Shown here: in pieces, positions 33,588 to 41,225 of the stretch
Numbering within the stretch: the first letter of the stretch is position 1
How the letters are laid out: each line of letters starts with the position of its first letter
From: Bacteroidales bacterium
GTDB taxonomy: Bacteria; Bacteroidota; Bacteroidia; Bacteroidales; UBA932
Length of the DNA stretch: 53,535 nucleotides
Reading direction: 5' to 3'
Assembly (NCBI GenBank): GCA_017471025.1
Contig: JAFUWX010000072.1
Span: 1-53,535, forward strand
Notes under the pieces: generated by a model
Seen by the model: only the letters and a program-made list of their open reading frames with translations
What the model was told of the DNA's origin: nothing
Databases searched by the model: none
Made by a program: the position numbers and the translations under genes

Positions 33588-33711
33588 AAGAATAAGCTGC
33601 CTCGTATTCAAAACCTGTGGCCACCCTCGGCCACATAAGAGGGAGGGGCCCAAACTTGTTTGGGAAGGATGGAGCGAAGCGGAAGGTTTTGAAATGAGGC
33701 AGCTTATTCTT
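33588..33711. repeat. 124-bp palindromic element with two internal hairpins (MITE/REP-like)
   Basis: Long outer arms 33588-33616 and 33684-33711 are complementary over about 27 bp with a few mismatches (left arm begins AAGAATAAGCTGCCTC). Inside are a perfect GTGGCC-ACCCTC-GGCCAC hairpin (33617-33634) directly abutting the left arm, and a CCCAAA-CTTG-TTTGGG hairpin (33649-33664). The right inner part, GGATGGAGCGAAGCGG, is unpaired. As RNA or single-stranded DNA it would fold into a cloverleaf-like shape. It lies between the tonB scrap and the end of the aromatic operon, and could also act as that operon's terminator. No protein is encoded. Confidence 0.65.
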
Positions 33712-33728
33712 CGGAATGACCCAAAGCG

Positions 33729-34817
33729 CTAGGCCTCCAGAATCTCGTTCTGGGTCTGGACGGAGGCCTCGTGGATGGCGTTGAATACGGCCGTGACGAA
33801 CTTTTCGGACAGGCCGTATTCCGTCCCTTTGCGGACCATTTCAGCCAGCAGGCTGTCCCAACGGGAAGTCTGCACGATGGCGATGTTGTGCTCTTTCTTA
33901 TACTGACCGATCTTGCGGCTGATTTCCTGGCGGGACTTCAGCATATACAGCAGATTCTCGTCCAGGATATCAATCTGGGCGCGCAGCTGGTGGATGCCGC
34001 TCTTGTAATCCTCGTCGGAAGAATCCTTTTCGCGCACCAGCAGAGAGGCCAGCATCTCGCCGAGCACCTTGGGCTCCAGCTGCTGCTTGGCATCGCTCAG
34101 CGCGCAGGACGGGAAGCAGTGCGATTCAATCATCAGGCCCTCGAAACCGAGGTCCAGGGACCGCTGCGACAACTCCTTGATATACTTGCGGTCGCCGCCC
34201 ATGTGGCTCGGGTCGGCGAAAAACGGCAGGTCGGGATAACGGGTACGCAGCTCCACCGCGAGCTGCCAGCCCGGAGCGTTGCGGTAGGCGATCTTCTCCG
34301 AGGTAGAGAAACCCCGGTGGATCACGCCGAGCTTGCGGATGCCGGCCCGGTTCAGGCGCTCCAGGGCCCCGATCCACAGGTCGATGTCCGGGTTGACCGG
34401 ATTCTTTACGAGCACCGGGATATCCGTATCTTTCAATGCATCAGCGATTTCCTGCATCAGGAAAGGGTTGGCCGTCGTACGGGCGCCCACCCAGACCATA
34501 TCCACGCCGAACTTGATGCATTCATAGACATGCTTCTCGCTGGCCACCTCCGTACAGACTTTCAGGCCATATTCTTTCTGCACCTTCCGGAGCCATTTCA
34601 GGCCTTCGGTACCGACGCCCTCGAAGCTGCCGGGGTGCGTACGGGGCTTCCAGATGCCCGCACGGAAAACGTGGATGCCTTCGTCTGCGAGACCTTTGGC
34701 GGTCTCCATCACCTGCTGCTCGGTCTCGGCGCTACAGGGGCCCGCGATGACCATCGGCCGCGGCAAGGTGAAAAAGCCCCATTCTGTGACCGGGACCAGG
34801 TCCAATGTCTTTGCCAT
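33729..34817 (-). CDS. aroG: Bifunctional DAHP synthase / chorismate mutase type II
   Basis: A 362-residue fusion. Residues about 1-265 are a KDPG-aldolase-like (AroAII/KDO8P-type) 3-deoxy-7-phosphoheptulonate synthase with VIAGPCSAET, RAGIWKPRTHPGSFEGVG, KNPVNPD and FADPSHMGG. Residues about 275-360 are an AroQ chorismate mutase (LRAQIDILDENLLYMLKSRQEISRKIGQYK). It catalyses the first step of the shikimate pathway and the branch to prephenate. The fusion is well known in Bacteroidetes and some Firmicutes, usually allowing prephenate feedback. Last gene of the pheA-aminotransferase-tyrA-aroG operon, one base after tyrA, hence under the Phe/Tyr attenuator. Confidence 0.95.
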   Translation of the reverse strand: MAKTLDLVPVTEWGFFTLPRPMVIAGPCSAETEQQVMETAKGLADEGIHVFRAGIWKPRTHPGSFEGVGTEGLKWLRKVQKEYGLKVCTEVASEKHVYECIKFGVDMVWVGARTTANPFLMQEIADALKDTDIPVLVKNPVNPDIDLWIGALERLNRAGIRKLGVIHRGFSTSEKIAYRNAPGWQLAVELRTRYPDLPFFADPSHMGGDRKYIKELSQRSLDLGFEGLMIESHCFPSCALSDAKQQLEPKVLGEMLASLLVREKDSSDEDYKSGIHQLRAQIDILDENLLYMLKSRQEISRKIGQYKKEHNIAIVQTSRWDSLLAEMVRKGTEYGLSEKFVTAVFNAIHEASVQTQNEILEA

Positions 34818-34818
34818 A

Positions 34819-35673
34819 TTATCTGAGTATTTTTTTGATTCGGTTGGCTTCGTGGATGAGCGATTCGATGCGGTCCTGGTCGCCTTCGGCGATGGCTTCG
34901 CGGAAATCTTTCATCTTCTCGATATACGTATCCATGACCTGCAGGATGTTATCCCGGTTCTGCGTCAGGATGGGAACCCACATCTCGGCATTGCTTTTGG
35001 CCAGCCGGACGGTGGAAGAAAAGCCGCCGGACGCCAGGTCGAAGATGTGTTTTTCGTCCCTTTCCTTGTCCAGTACCGTCAGGGCCAGGGCGAAGGAAGT
35101 GACATGGGAGATATGCGATACATAGGCCGTATGGACGTCATGGTTGTCGGCGTTCATGTAGGTCAGCCGCATGTTCAGCACGTCGTAAAGCCGTTCCACG
35201 GTCCGCAGGGCCTTGTCCGAGGATTCTTCGGCATTGGCGAAGATGCACGCGCGGCCGTCGAAGAGGTTCGGCATGGCTGCCCAGGGTCCTGAATATTCCG
35301 TACCGGCCATCGGATGGGTCGCCACGTATTGCCCGCGGCTGGGATGGTAATGCACGCTGCGCACGATCCGGCTTTTGGTCGAGCAGGTGTCGATGACGAT
35401 CTTGTCCCGGGCTCCGGCCGCCTGGAAGCGGTCCAGGATATCCGGAAGCATCTTGACGGCCGTTCCCACCGGAACGGCGATGACGACGATGTCGCTGCGG
35501 CCGATGCAGTCTTCGTAGGAGACCAGTTCGTCCGCCAGGCCCATCTTTTCCGCGGCGGCAGCATGCACCGGGTCGGCCTCCACCCCCAGCACGGTCGTGG
35601 CGAATCCCCGACGCTTGAGGTCGATGGCCATCGAGCCGCCGATCAGACCCAATCCAATAATTCCGACGATCAT
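34819..35673 (-). CDS. tyrA: Prephenate dehydrogenase
   Basis: A 284-residue NAD(P)-dependent enzyme converting prephenate to 4-hydroxyphenylpyruvate for tyrosine. Rossmann motif VGIIGLGLIGGSMAIDLKRRG at the N-terminus; the catalytic HPMAGTEYSGPWAA segment is present, as is the C-terminal helical region with HISHVTSFALAL. No ACT domain is attached. Eleven bases after the aminotransferase and one base before the DAHP synthase gene. Confidence 0.94.
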   Translation of the reverse strand: MIVGIIGLGLIGGSMAIDLKRRGFATTVLGVEADPVHAAAAEKMGLADELVSYEDCIGRSDIVVIAVPVGTAVKMLPDILDRFQAAGARDKIVIDTCSTKSRIVRSVHYHPSRGQYVATHPMAGTEYSGPWAAMPNLFDGRACIFANAEESSDKALRTVERLYDVLNMRLTYMNADNHDVHTAYVSHISHVTSFALALTVLDKERDEKHIFDLASGGFSSTVRLAKSNAEMWVPILTQNRDNILQVMDTYIEKMKDFREAIAEGDQDRIESLIHEANRIKKILR

Positions 35674-35684
35674 AAGGAATTGAT

Positions 35685-36884
35685 TTATAGGGATGAAACC
35701 TTTTCAATGGCCTTTTCCAGCAACGGCACCGTGGCGCAGAGCGAAGCCCGGATATAATCCTGCCCGTTCCGGCCGAAGACCATGCCCGGCGTCACAAATA
35801 CACCGGCCTCATAGAGCAGTTTGTCCGACACCTGCTCGCCGAGGGTCTTGGCGGCGTCGCCGCTGAGGAAACGGTTGTCCGGAGAGACCTTTCCCCAGAC
35901 GAACAGTCCCTGGGAATGGGGGTTATACTGCACGCCCAGCAGGTCGAACAGTTGGCACACCCGGACCAGCCGCTCGCGATAGGTCGCATTGAGCTGCTCA
36001 AACCACGCAGGGCCCTGCCCCAGGGCCTCGATGGCGGCCAGCTGGAGCGGACGGAACATGCCGGAGTCCATCTGGCTCTTGACCTTCAGGACCTCGGCCA
36101 CATAATCCTTGTCGCCGCAGACCATGCCGATTCGCCAGCCGGACATATTGGGGGCCTTGCTGAGGGAATTCATCTCCAGGCAGCACGCTCGGGCGCCGGG
36201 GACGGACAGGATGGACACGGGACGGTCGTTCAGAATGAAACTATAGGGATTGTCGTTGACAATCAGGATGTTGTGCTTCATACCGAAGGCCACCAGGCGG
36301 GCGTAGGTCTCCGGTTCCGCCGGGGCGCCGGTGGGCATGTTGGGATAGTTGACCCACATGAGTTTCACCCCTTGGAGGTCCATGGATTCGAGAGCGTCGA
36401 AGTCCGGTTGCCAGCCGCCTTCCGGCGACAGGTCATAGGTCAGCATCTGCGCACCGACCAGGCGGGAGGCGGAGGTATAGGTGGGATAGCCCGGATCGGG
36501 GACCAGCACCTTGTCGCCCGGATTGACGAAAGCCATGGAAATCAGCAGGATGCCTTCCTTGGAGCCCATCAGGGGCTGGATGTCGGTGGCCGGGTCCAGG
36601 GTCACGCCGTAGTAACGGGCATACCAGTCGGCAAAAGCACTGCGCAGCTCAGGCAAGCCCCTGTAATTCTGGTATTTATGGCTATCCGGAAGCAATGCCG
36701 TAGCCCGCAGGGTCTCGATGGCCGCCGCCGGGGGCATCTGGTCCGGTGCGCCGATGCCCAGGTTGATGACGGGGTCGAGCCCACGGGCCACCCGTTCCGC
36801 GCTCAGGCGGGCGATTTCCGGATTCTTGACGGAGAAATAATACGGTTTGACACTTTGTGTCCTTTCGGCGGGTTGTATGATCAT
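35685..36884 (-). CDS. Class I/II aminotransferase (probable aromatic/prephenate aminotransferase)
   Basis: A 399-residue fold-type I PLP aminotransferase. Landmarks are INLGIGAPDQMPP, YQNYRGLPELRSAFADWY, VPDPGYPTYTS, WVNYPNMPTGA, and the PLP lysine in NSLSKAPNMSGWRIG, with the C-terminal arginine in RASLC. Its place between pheA and tyrA points to the transamination of phenylpyruvate and hydroxyphenylpyruvate or of prephenate. LL-diaminopimelate aminotransferases look similar, so the substrate is a context-based guess. Confidence 0.85.
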   Translation of the reverse strand: MIIQPAERTQSVKPYYFSVKNPEIARLSAERVARGLDPVINLGIGAPDQMPPAAAIETLRATALLPDSHKYQNYRGLPELRSAFADWYARYYGVTLDPATDIQPLMGSKEGILLISMAFVNPGDKVLVPDPGYPTYTSASRLVGAQMLTYDLSPEGGWQPDFDALESMDLQGVKLMWVNYPNMPTGAPAEPETYARLVAFGMKHNILIVNDNPYSFILNDRPVSILSVPGARACCLEMNSLSKAPNMSGWRIGMVCGDKDYVAEVLKVKSQMDSGMFRPLQLAAIEALGQGPAWFEQLNATYRERLVRVCQLFDLLGVQYNPHSQGLFVWGKVSPDNRFLSGDAAKTLGEQVSDKLLYEAGVFVTPGMVFGRNGQDYIRASLCATVPLLEKAIEKVSSL

Positions 36885-36890
36885 AATCAG

Positions 36891-37709
36891 TTATATTTCA
36901 GATGGATATTCCCCGAGTACGGTGAGGTCTTCGATGAGCGGCCGGACGGCGGCCAGGGCCTGGGTATACCGGGGGTAGTCGTCGAACTTGATGTCGGCAT
37001 AGAAGAAATATTGCCATTCCCGGCCCGGGATGGGAAGGGACTGGATACGCGTGAGATTCATGTCGTAGAAGGACAGGATCGTCAGGATATGCGCGAGGGA
37101 GCCCGGCTTATGCGGGAGCGTAAAGCAGAGGGAGGCTTTGGTGCGCTGGGCCTGCGGTACCTGGATGGCGTCGTCCAGGACCAGGAAGCGGGTGAAGTTC
37201 TGCTTGTAGGTCTCGATGCCGGAGCGGAGGATTTCCAGGCCGTAGCGTTCGGCCGCGATGACGGAACCCACGGCCCCTACGCCCCAAAGTCCTTCCTGGG
37301 CTACCTCCGCGGCGCTTTTGGCGGTGTCTTCGGATTCGACCATCTTAATCCAGGGGCATTCTTTTTCGAAGAAGGCGCGGGTCTGGTTGATGGCCATATA
37401 GTGGGTGCGGACTTCGCGGATGTCTTCCAGGCGCTGGCCGGGGAGGGCCATCAGGTTCTGGTGGATGGGCAGATAGACTTCGCCTTTGATCCGGACCGGA
37501 TGCTGGCGCAGCAGGTCGAAATTGGGGATGAGACCGCCGGAGATGGTGTTTTCGATGGCCATGACCACCGCATCGGCCGCGCCGCTTTCGAGGGCCTGGA
37601 ATTCTTCGGCGAAGGTGGCGCATTCCACGATCTCGGTCGGTCCGTAGAAACGCCGGGCGGCTTCCTCATGGAAGCAACCGGAAAAACCTTGTATCGCTAC
37701 TTTTGTCAT
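36891..37709 (-). CDS. pheA: Prephenate dehydratase
   Basis: About 272 residues from the ATG at 37709 (MTKVAIQGFSGCFHEEAARRFYG). It converts prephenate to phenylpyruvate. Landmarks are AIENTISGGLIPNFDLL, THYMAINQTRAFFEKECPW, the catalytic TRFLVLDD region (usual TRF) and an ACT domain (about 190-270) with SLCFTLPHKPGSLAHILTILS and ESLPIPG-like IQSLPIPGREWQYFFYADI, expected to bind phenylalanine. First structural gene of the operon; a complete Phe/Tyr attenuator precedes it. Confidence 0.95.
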   Translation of the reverse strand: MTKVAIQGFSGCFHEEAARRFYGPTEIVECATFAEEFQALESGAADAVVMAIENTISGGLIPNFDLLRQHPVRIKGEVYLPIHQNLMALPGQRLEDIREVRTHYMAINQTRAFFEKECPWIKMVESEDTAKSAAEVAQEGLWGVGAVGSVIAAERYGLEILRSGIETYKQNFTRFLVLDDAIQVPQAQRTKASLCFTLPHKPGSLAHILTILSFYDMNLTRIQSLPIPGREWQYFFYADIKFDDYPRYTQALAAVRPLIEDLTVLGEYPSEI

Positions 37710-37721
37710 GTTCGTTCTATC

Positions 37722-37751
37722 AAAAAAGGCCGCCCGAACGTCCGGACGGCC
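37722..37751 (-). terminator. Attenuator terminator of the pheA operon
   Basis: On the minus strand GGCCGTCCG, loop GACGTT, CGGGCGGCC is followed by six T residues (37727-37722). The stem is 9 bp with one U-G pair. It lies 13-42 bases before the pheA ATG and after the leader peptide gene. An alternative 8-bp antiterminator pairs 37774-37781 with 37740-37747 and would break the terminator's first arm. Confidence 0.85.
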
Positions 37752-37781
37752 TATATACACCTATATACGCAATGCCCGGAC
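37740..37781 (-). promoter_or_regulatory. Antiterminator stem of the pheA attenuator
   Basis: Minus-strand GTCCGGGC (37781-37774) can pair over all eight bases with GTCCGGAC (37747-37740), counting one G-U pair. The first arm starts two bases after the leader peptide stop codon, so a ribosome at the stop would mask it. The second arm overlaps the 5' arm of the terminator. The two structures cannot coexist. Confidence 0.75.
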
Positions 37782-37783
37782 TT

Positions 37784-37846
37784 TTACCGTTTCTGATAAA
37801 AGTAGTAATCAAAGCCAAAAGCGTAATATCGTGCGTTCCTTTTCAT
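37784..37846 (-). CDS. pheL: Phe/Tyr-rich leader peptide of the pheA operon attenuator
   Basis: A 20-codon open frame encodes MKRNARYYAFGFDYYFYQKR, with five Tyr and three Phe, clustered at residues 7-17. The ATG lies 9 bases after the promoter element at 37855-37862, and the TAA is followed at once by the antiterminator and the terminator. This is the layout of classical attenuation: with scarce Tyr-tRNA or Phe-tRNA the ribosome stalls, the antiterminator forms, and the operon is read. With ample charged tRNA the ribosome reaches the stop and the terminator forms. The composition fits a Phe- and Tyr-making operon. Confidence 0.85.
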   Translation of the reverse strand: MKRNARYYAFGFDYYFYQKR

Positions 37847-37854
37847 AACCGTTG

Positions 37855-37862
37855 CAAAGATA
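37855..37862 (-). promoter_or_regulatory. Promoter -7 element (TATCTTTG) of the pheA operon
   Basis: Minus-strand TATCTTTG is an exact consensus match. The expected transcript start is only a few bases before the leader peptide ATG. Confidence 0.7.
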
Positions 37863-37905
37863 AGGAAAAAACCTTTTCGTTGTACCCGCACGGAGAAATA
37901 ATTGC

Positions 37906-37913
37906 TAACTTTG
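37906..37913 (+). promoter_or_regulatory. Promoter -7 element (TAACTTTG) of the dus operon
   Basis: TAACTTTG matches TAnnTTTG and ends 9 bases before the ATG at 37923, so the transcript would be leaderless or nearly so. A TTG at 37880-37882 may be the -33 element. Confidence 0.6.
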
Positions 37914-37922
37914 TCCTTTGAA

Positions 37923-38957
37923 ATGAAAATCGGAAATATCGACCTGGGATACCGGCCGGCCCTGCTGGCGCCGATGGAGGACGTGACGGACGCGTCCTTC
38001 CGGGTGTTGTGCCGGGAAGCCGGCGCCGCCATGGTCTATACCGAATTCATCTCCTCCGACGGCCTGATCCGGGATGCGGCCAAAGCGATCGCGAAGATGC
38101 GGACCCTGGAAGAAGAAGCGCCGGTGGCCATCCAGATCTATGGGAATATCCCCGAGGCGATGGTCGATGCCGCCCGGATGGCCGACCGTGCCGCCGAGAT
38201 TGCCGGCGGGCATGGGGCCGACATCATCGACATCAATTTCGGCTGTCCGGTCAACAAGATCGCCGGCCGGGGCGCCGGAAGCGGCATGATGCGCGAGCCG
38301 GACAAGATGGTGGCCATCACGAAGGCGGTCGTAGAGGCCGTCGGCAAGCCGGTCACCGTGAAGACCCGCCTGGGATGGGACGAGAACAGCAAGATCATCG
38401 TAGAGCTGGCCGAACGGCTGCAAGATGCCGGTATCCAGGCACTGACCATCCATGGACGCACCCGCTGCCAGATGTACCGGGGCGAGGCGGACTGGACCCT
38501 GATCGGGGCCGTCAAAGCCAACCCGCGGATGCATATCCCCATCATCGGAAACGGAGACATCCACGACGCCGAGAGCGCCCGGACGGCCTTCGAACGCTAT
38601 GGCGTGGACGGCATCATGGTGGGCCGGGCCTCTTTCGGCCACCCCTGGATCTTCCGGGAAATCCGGCATTACCTCGACACCGGGACCCTGCTGCCGCCGC
38701 TGTCCGTTCCCGAGCGCGTGGCCCTGGCCAAGCGCCATTTCCAGTTGTCCCTCGACCTGAAAGGCCCCGTGCGCGGCATCTTCGAAATGCGCCGCCACCT
38801 GAGCTGTTATTTCAAGGGTCTGCCCGATTTCAAGGAGACCCGCATCCGCCTGGTCACCTCCACCGACCCGGAGGAAATCCGCAGCCTCCTGGACGGCATC
38901 GCCGACCGCTGGGGCGACACCGAACTCACCGAAACCGCTACTGTATATGGAATCTGA
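37923..38957 (+). CDS. dusB: tRNA-dihydrouridine synthase (DusB-like)
   Basis: A 344-residue flavoenzyme that reduces uridines in the tRNA D-loop. TIM-barrel landmarks: LLAPMEDVTDASFRVLCREAGA, the catalytic cysteine in INFGCPVNKIAGRGAGSG, VTVKTRLGWD, LTIHGRTRCQMYRGEADW and IGNGDIHDAESA. The ATG at 37923 fits the promoter. Its 3' end overlaps the next gene by 11 bases. Confidence 0.93.
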   Translation: MKIGNIDLGYRPALLAPMEDVTDASFRVLCREAGAAMVYTEFISSDGLIRDAAKAIAKMRTLEEEAPVAIQIYGNIPEAMVDAARMADRAAEIAGGHGADIIDINFGCPVNKIAGRGAGSGMMREPDKMVAITKAVVEAVGKPVTVKTRLGWDENSKIIVELAERLQDAGIQALTIHGRTRCQMYRGEADWTLIGAVKANPRMHIPIIGNGDIHDAESARTAFERYGVDGIMVGRASFGHPWIFREIRHYLDTGTLLPPLSVPERVALAKRHFQLSLDLKGPVRGIFEMRRHLSCYFKGLPDFKETRIRLVTSTDPEEIRSLLDGIADRWGDTELTETATVYGI

Positions 38958-40164
38958 AGAAAGGAAAATAGACCGTTTCCTGGGCAAAACCGTCCGCCTG
39001 GGAAGCGTCACCCTGTCCGTACTGGACATCTGCTTTATCGTCGCCCTGCTCGGCCTCGCGCTGGTGGCGCGGCTGTATCTCTTCCCGCTCCGGTCGGGCG
39101 ACTACAGGGCCTTCCTGTCCCACTGGATGGAGAAGATCCAGGCCATGGGGCCCTTCCATTCCCTGAGCGTACGGATATCGGATTATTCCTCGTCGTACAT
39201 GTACCTGATGGGCCTCGTGTCCGGCTTCAGCAACAGCCTGTATGCCCTCAAGGCCGTGTCCGTCGTCTTCGATTATTTCGGGGCCTTCGTGATGTTCCTG
39301 CTGGTACACCACCTCACCGGAAGCACCCGCAAAGGCATCCTGGGCATGGCCCTGACCCTGCTGTGCCCCACCGTCATCATCAACAGTTCGTGGTGGTGCC
39401 AATGCGACATGATTTATGCTTCCTTCGTGCTGCTGGCCCTGTATTTCCTGTTCAAAGACAAGAGCGCCTGGTGCTGCATTTTCCTGGGCGTCGCCTTCTC
39501 TTTCAAGGTCCAGACCGTCTTCATCCTGCCTTTCATCGTCATGCTGTGGCTCAAAGGCAAGACCATCAAGCTGTGGCACCTGCTGTATATCCCGCTCGTC
39601 TATGTGGTCCTGCAGATTCCGGCCTGGATTGCCGGACGGCCCTTCAGCGAGCTCATGACCGTGTATTTCAACCAGGCGGGAAGCTATCCCTGGGGCACGC
39701 TCAAGTTCCCCAACCTGTATGAATTCCTGGACGAGACCATGAAGCATCGGCACCATTGGGTCGAAGTCGGCAAATTCGGACTGCCGCTGTCGCTGACCTG
39801 CCTGGGGACGCTGGCCTGGTATGTGGGCTCGCGCCGTTTCCGCATGACGGACACCCTGATGGTCACCCTGGCCATGTTCTCCGTCTCGGTCGCCCTGTTC
39901 ACCCTGCCCCACATGCACGAAAGGTACGGATTCCTCGTGGACCTGCTGGCCATCGTCTATGCGCTCCAGCGGCCCGAAAAAGCATGGGTCTCCGTGGGAT
40001 ATATCCTGATTTCGCTGATTACCTACATGCCCTTCCTGGTGGGCGCCTACGTCTTCCCCTTCCCGGTGCTGGCCGCCGCGATGCTGGCCCTGGACATCTT
40101 CGTGGGCTATGACTTGTACCGCCAGATCAACGCCGCCTCCCTACCCGACCCGAAAGGAAAATAA
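38947..40164 (+). CDS. GT-C type membrane glycosyltransferase (Gpi18-like mannosyltransferase family)
   Basis: A 405-residue protein with about ten membrane helices. After the first helix the loop [15 protein letters not shown] carries the acidic residue expected for dolichyl/polyprenyl-phosphate sugar GT-C enzymes. [21 protein letters not shown] and [21 protein letters not shown] match the Gpi18-like group (COG5542). It would transfer a sugar from a polyprenyl phosphate donor to a lipid or glycan outside the inner membrane; acceptor unknown. It overlaps dusB by 11 bases and follows on the same strand. Confidence 0.75.
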   Translation: MESEERKIDRFLGKTVRLGSVTLSVLDICFIVALLGLALVARLYLFPLRSGDYRAFLSHWMEKIQAMGPFHSLSVRISDYSSSYMYLMGLVSGFSNSLYALKAVSVVFDYFGAFVMFLLVHHLTGSTRKGILGMALTLLCPTVIINSSWWCQCDMIYASFVLLALYFLFKDKSAWCCIFLGVAFSFKVQTVFILPFIVMLWLKGKTIKLWHLLYIPLVYVVLQIPAWIAGRPFSELMTVYFNQAGSYPWGTLKFPNLYEFLDETMKHRHHWVEVGKFGLPLSLTCLGTLAWYVGSRRFRMTDTLMVTLAMFSVSVALFTLPHMHERYGFLVDLLAIVYALQRPEKAWVSVGYILISLITYMPFLVGAYVFPFPVLAAAMLALDIFVGYDLYRQINAASLPDPKGK

Positions 40165-40201
40165 TACGGACGTTTTTTTATCATTCTTGGCAGAAATTGT
40201 G

Positions 40202-40209
40202 TAAATTTG
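40202..40209 (+). promoter_or_regulatory. Promoter -7 element (TAAATTTG) of pfkA-lpxK
   Basis: TAAATTTG matches TAnnTTTG, 29 bases before the pfkA ATG. A T-run at 40173-40179 lies at a plausible -33 distance. Confidence 0.6.
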
Positions 40210-40238
40210 CCCCGCTTAATTTTAGGGCAGTATTCCCC

Positions 40239-41225
40239 ATGAGAGAAATCAAAACCATCGCCATGCTCACCTCCGGCGGAGACGCGCCGGGGATGAACGC
40301 CTGCATCCGGGCCATCACCCGTTCAGCCATCTACAACAACATGAAGGTCGTCGCCGTCTATCGCGGTTACGAAGGCCTGATCAACGAGGAATTCAAGGTG
40401 TTCACCTCCTCAAGCGTCAGCAACACCATCCAACGCGGCGGCACCATCCTGAAAACCGCCCGCAGCGAAGCGTTCATGACGCCCGAAGGGCGCAAAAAGG
40501 CCTACGAGAACATGGTCAAGCACCAGATCGACGCGCTCATCGTCATCGGCGGCAACGGCTCCCTGACCGGCGCCCAACTCTTCGCCCGGGAATACGACAT
40601 CCCCATCATCGGCCTGCCCGGAACCATCGACAACGACCTCTACGGCACAGACCACACCATCGGATATGACACCGCCCTGAACACCATCGTCGAGTGCGTG
40701 GACAAAATCCGGGATACCGCGAATTCCCACGACCGCATCTTCTTCATCGAAGTGATGGGCCGCGACGCAGGCTTCCTGGCCCAGAACAGCGCCATCGCCT
40801 CGGGTGCCGAAGCCGCCATCATCCCCGAAGACAAAACCGACGTGGACCAGCTGGCCGAATTCATCGGCCGCGGCATGCGCAAGAGCAAGAACAGCTCCAT
40901 CGTCCTGGTGTCCGAAGCCCAGCGGGACGGCGTGGGCGGCGCCATGTACTATGCCGACCGCGTCCGCAAAGAATATCCGCAGTTCAACGTGCGCGTGACC
41001 ATCCTGGGCCACCTCCAGCGCGGCGGCACCCCGAGCGCCTACGACCGTATCCTGGCCAGCCGGCTGGGCTATGCCAGCATCGAGGCCCTGCTCGAAGGCC
41101 AGCGCAACATCATGGTGGGCATCCAGAATGACGAAATCGTCTATGTCCCCATCCAGCGGGCCGTGAAGATGGACAAACCCATCAACAAAGAACTGATCAA
41201 CGTCTTGTCCGTCCTGTCCATCTGA
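40239..41225 (+). CDS. pfkA: 6-phosphofructokinase
   Basis: A 328-residue phosphofructokinase of the PfkA family, phosphorylating fructose 6-phosphate in glycolysis. Seen are [35 protein letters not shown] (catalytic Asp), MGRDAGFLA, and [13 protein letters not shown]. The Mg-ATP loop reads IGGNGSLTG, with Asn106 where ATP-dependent enzymes usually have Asp (GGDGS). The Gly that separates ATP from pyrophosphate types (GGDGS vs GGDDS) is kept, so ATP use is more likely. The ATG at 40239 is chosen over an upstream TTG. It shares one base with lpxK. Confidence 0.93.
   Translation: MREIKTIAMLTSGGDAPGMNACIRAITRSAIYNNMKVVAVYRGYEGLINEEFKVFTSSSVSNTIQRGGTILKTARSEAFMTPEGRKKAYENMVKHQIDALIVIGGNGSLTGAQLFAREYDIPIIGLPGTIDNDLYGTDHTIGYDTALNTIVECVDKIRDTANSHDRIFFIEVMGRDAGFLAQNSAIASGAEAAIIPEDKTDVDQLAEFIGRGMRKSKNSSIVLVSEAQRDGVGGAMYYADRVRKEYPQFNVRVTILGHLQRGGTPSAYDRILASRLGYASIEALLEGQRNIMVGIQNDEIVYVPIQRAVKMDKPINKELINVLSVLSI

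Noticed and set aside
35916-37796. 626-codon open frame opposite the aminotransferase and pheA
   Set aside because: Crosses two real genes and the attenuator on the other strand; no family features.
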